Shown here: one piece after another, positions 62,483 through 64,000 of the stretch
Layout of the letters: each line of letters starts with the position of its first letter
Position numbering within the stretch: the first letter of the stretch is position 1
Origin: Brachionus plicatilis
Taxonomy: Eukaryota > Rotifera > Eurotatoria > Ploima > Brachionidae
Assembly (NCBI GenBank): GCA_010279815.1
Contig: QEOQ01000515.1
Span: 24,758 to 88,757 of the forward strand
DNA: 64,000 nt
Direction of reading: 5' to 3'
Notes under the pieces: generated by a model
What the model was told of the DNA's origin: nothing
The model's database searches: none
What the model saw: the letters and a program-made list of their open reading frames with translations, nothing else
Program-made: the position numbers and the translations under genes

Positions 62483-63197
62483 CTTTTCTTTCTTATTCCT
62501 TTCTTATTCCTTTCTTATTCCTTTCTTATTCCTTTTTTGTTCTTATTTTTCTCCTCAAAATTTTGCTACTTCCATGTTGTTTTTAGTCATTTCAAAATGT
62601 AATGTTAAATTAACATAAAAATTTATTCATTTATTCCTTTTTATTTTTTATTTTTTTTAATAAAGCACGTAAATTTTTATTCTTATCAATCCACAATTAA
62701 TATAAATATGCTAGTTCTCACATTAATTTATTATTTTATGCAGAATTTCCTACTCAAAGTAATTTAAGTGAATCAAATGCTTGCCATTTTTTTGTCTCAT
62801 TCAAATCTCTTTTTTTCTCTTTTTTTTTTTTTGTTAATAACGTCACATCTTGTTAACTTTTATCCTAATATTTTCTTTTGTTGCTGCACACACCATTTTA
62901 TAGTTTTGTCATTTAAAAGGAATTTTTCTTTTCTTTTTTACATAGTTATAGTCTTTTTAGTTTCTGGGTTTTTTTAAAAAAAAAACTGTGGGACCTAGTT
63001 AACTCAATTTTGTTTCTATTTGAATGAAAATGGTACAAAATTAAAGCTCAAAAAATAAACTAATCTAAAAAAGATTGAAAAAATGTTAACAATTTCTTAA
63101 GTTATCAACATTTAAAAAAACGTTTGCTAATCAAAAAAAGGGGAAAAAGTTTATTTCCAAAAATACCTAAATTTTTCAATTATCTACAGTGTTCTAA
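62483..63197. other. upstream region of the RSBN1-like gene
   Basis: It begins with five TCTTATTCCTTT-type units (about 62487-62535), a pyrimidine tandem repeat in the probable promoter or 5' UTR. The rest is AT-rich with no gene. Confidence 0.5.
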
Positions 63198-63415
63198 CTT
63201 GATTAAGTATCTCTGAAAAATGCTAAATAATGCAAAATACATGCTGAATATTGTGTGAGGCTCTGCAAAAACTCTGCATTTAAATTGCGCAGTCAAATTA
63301 AATACTTTTTAATGGCGTGCATTTTGCTGCAAAATGCAGAGTTTTTGCAGAGCCTCACACAATATTCAGCATGTATTTTGCATTATTTAGCATTTTTCAG
63401 AGAGATTTAATCAAG
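63198..63415. repeat. 218-bp palindrome with 72-bp perfect arms
   Basis: Bases 63210-63281 are the exact reverse complement of 63332-63403. The arms extend further with mismatches (CTTGATTAA ... TTAATCAAG). The 50-bp centre is AT-rich. The arm word CTGCAAAAACTCTGCA also occurs inside the fold-back cluster at about 59985. Confidence 0.9.
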
Positions 63416-64000
63416 TACCATACAAAAGTTATAAACAAAATACTATTTGATCTGATTTTTTTGATCCTAAACTTCAAGATGCCATTAAATTGTGTATATT
63501 TACGTAAAATTATGTAAAAAAAAGAGATAAAGTATAATGTTTTTTTTCAAAAATTGATTTATTAAATTAAAATTTTTTTATTAATTTTCCGCTTTTTCCT
63601 CAAATATTAAGTTTTTTTTGCTGTAAGCGTCTTCGGCCAAACTTACTTAAACTTGTGTAATATTTCGTAAAATAATGTAATCTTACCCATTTTACATTTT
63701 AACTTATTATTCTGACTATATATTTTTAATATATAGTCAGAATACAACAAAATATGCAACAAAATATACAAAATACTTCAACAAGTGTTAGTACGCCAGT
63801 TGTTTAGAACAAGAATGGTTCAGCTAGAAAGCCACTAGGAAGAAAGAAAGGTTCTATGAATAAATCGAAAAAATAATTTTTTTTTAAATTTTTTTATTCT
63901 CTTTTTTGTCTTAAATTTTTAAATTTAAATGCCGGGTCAATAATTAAAATTAAACTTTTTTAATATTTTTAATATTTTTTTTTACCATAACTCTAACGTC
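63416..64000. other. window end: hairpin and possible AT-hook gene fragment
   Basis: A perfect hairpin, TTCTGACTATATAT facing ATATATAGTCAGAA, lies at about 63709-63743. Just after it a plus-strand frame reads QNMQQNIQNTSTSVSTPVV, TAG, then SARKPLGRKKGSMNKSKK with a TAA stop (about 63876). The basic part resembles an AT-hook tail. It may be a relic, or the last exon of a gene with a stop. The evidence is thin. Confidence 0.3.

Overview
The window is nuclear DNA of an animal. It is very AT-rich, its genes are split by GT-AG introns (many 50-80 bp), and it carries metazoan or ciliated-animal genes: an FBXL13/DRC6-like ciliary F-box protein, an STPG1-like sperm-tail protein, an XK-related membrane protein, an RSBN1-type JmjC protein and an ARL6IP5/PRA1 protein. 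Motile-cilium genes argue against nematodes and mites. A small aquatic invertebrate such as a monogonont rotifer fits best, but this is inference from style, not proof.

Region 1-21 kb is a graveyard. It holds a Helitron-like (Helentron-type) helicase-endonuclease remnant, a broken Myb/SANT-like gene with an 85-bp perfect inverted duplication, an isolated secreted exon, a 2-oxoglutarate dehydrogenase pseudogene fragment, a CRESS-virus-type Rep relic, a C-type lectin-like pseudogene, a calpain pseudogene, an FLYWCH relic and three non-LTR retrotransposon fragments. Most recognisable genes here are broken by one or two stop codons or frameshifts while their splice sites remain readable. A 37-bp run of N (21180-21216) separates this part from the rest.

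Region 21-37 kb is gene-rich and intact, all on the + strand: succinyl-CoA:3-ketoacid CoA transferase A (SCOT-A, with a hammerhead-ribozyme-like motif in its third intron), an unknown repeat protein with an 8-nt first coding exon, an STPG1-like gene (a MITE sits in its last intron), a second SCOT gene (SCOT-B), trans-2-enoyl-CoA reductase (TECR) only 171 bp after SCOT-B, and an intronless MGT-type glycosyltransferase. The two SCOT paralogues share no intron position.

Region 37-50 kb is a 13-kb stretch without recognisable coding sequence, rich in microsatellites. From 50 to 62.5 kb come the XK-related gene (+), the 11-exon FBXL13-like gene (+, two in-frame microexons), an ARL6IP5/PRA1 gene (-) and the RSBN1-like gene (-). 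Fold-back elements lie among them and one large palindrome sits at 63.2-63.4 kb.

The genes do not form one pathway. SCOT handles ketone bodies in mitochondria, TECR completes very-long-chain fatty-acid elongation in the ER, STPG1 and FBXL13 belong to cilia or sperm tails. No defence system, CRISPR array, rRNA or tRNA was found, and I found no clear new biological system. The best leads are the hammerhead motif, the inverted Myb duplication, the calpain that lost its catalytic residues and the Lys/Cys repeat in the RSBN1-like protein.
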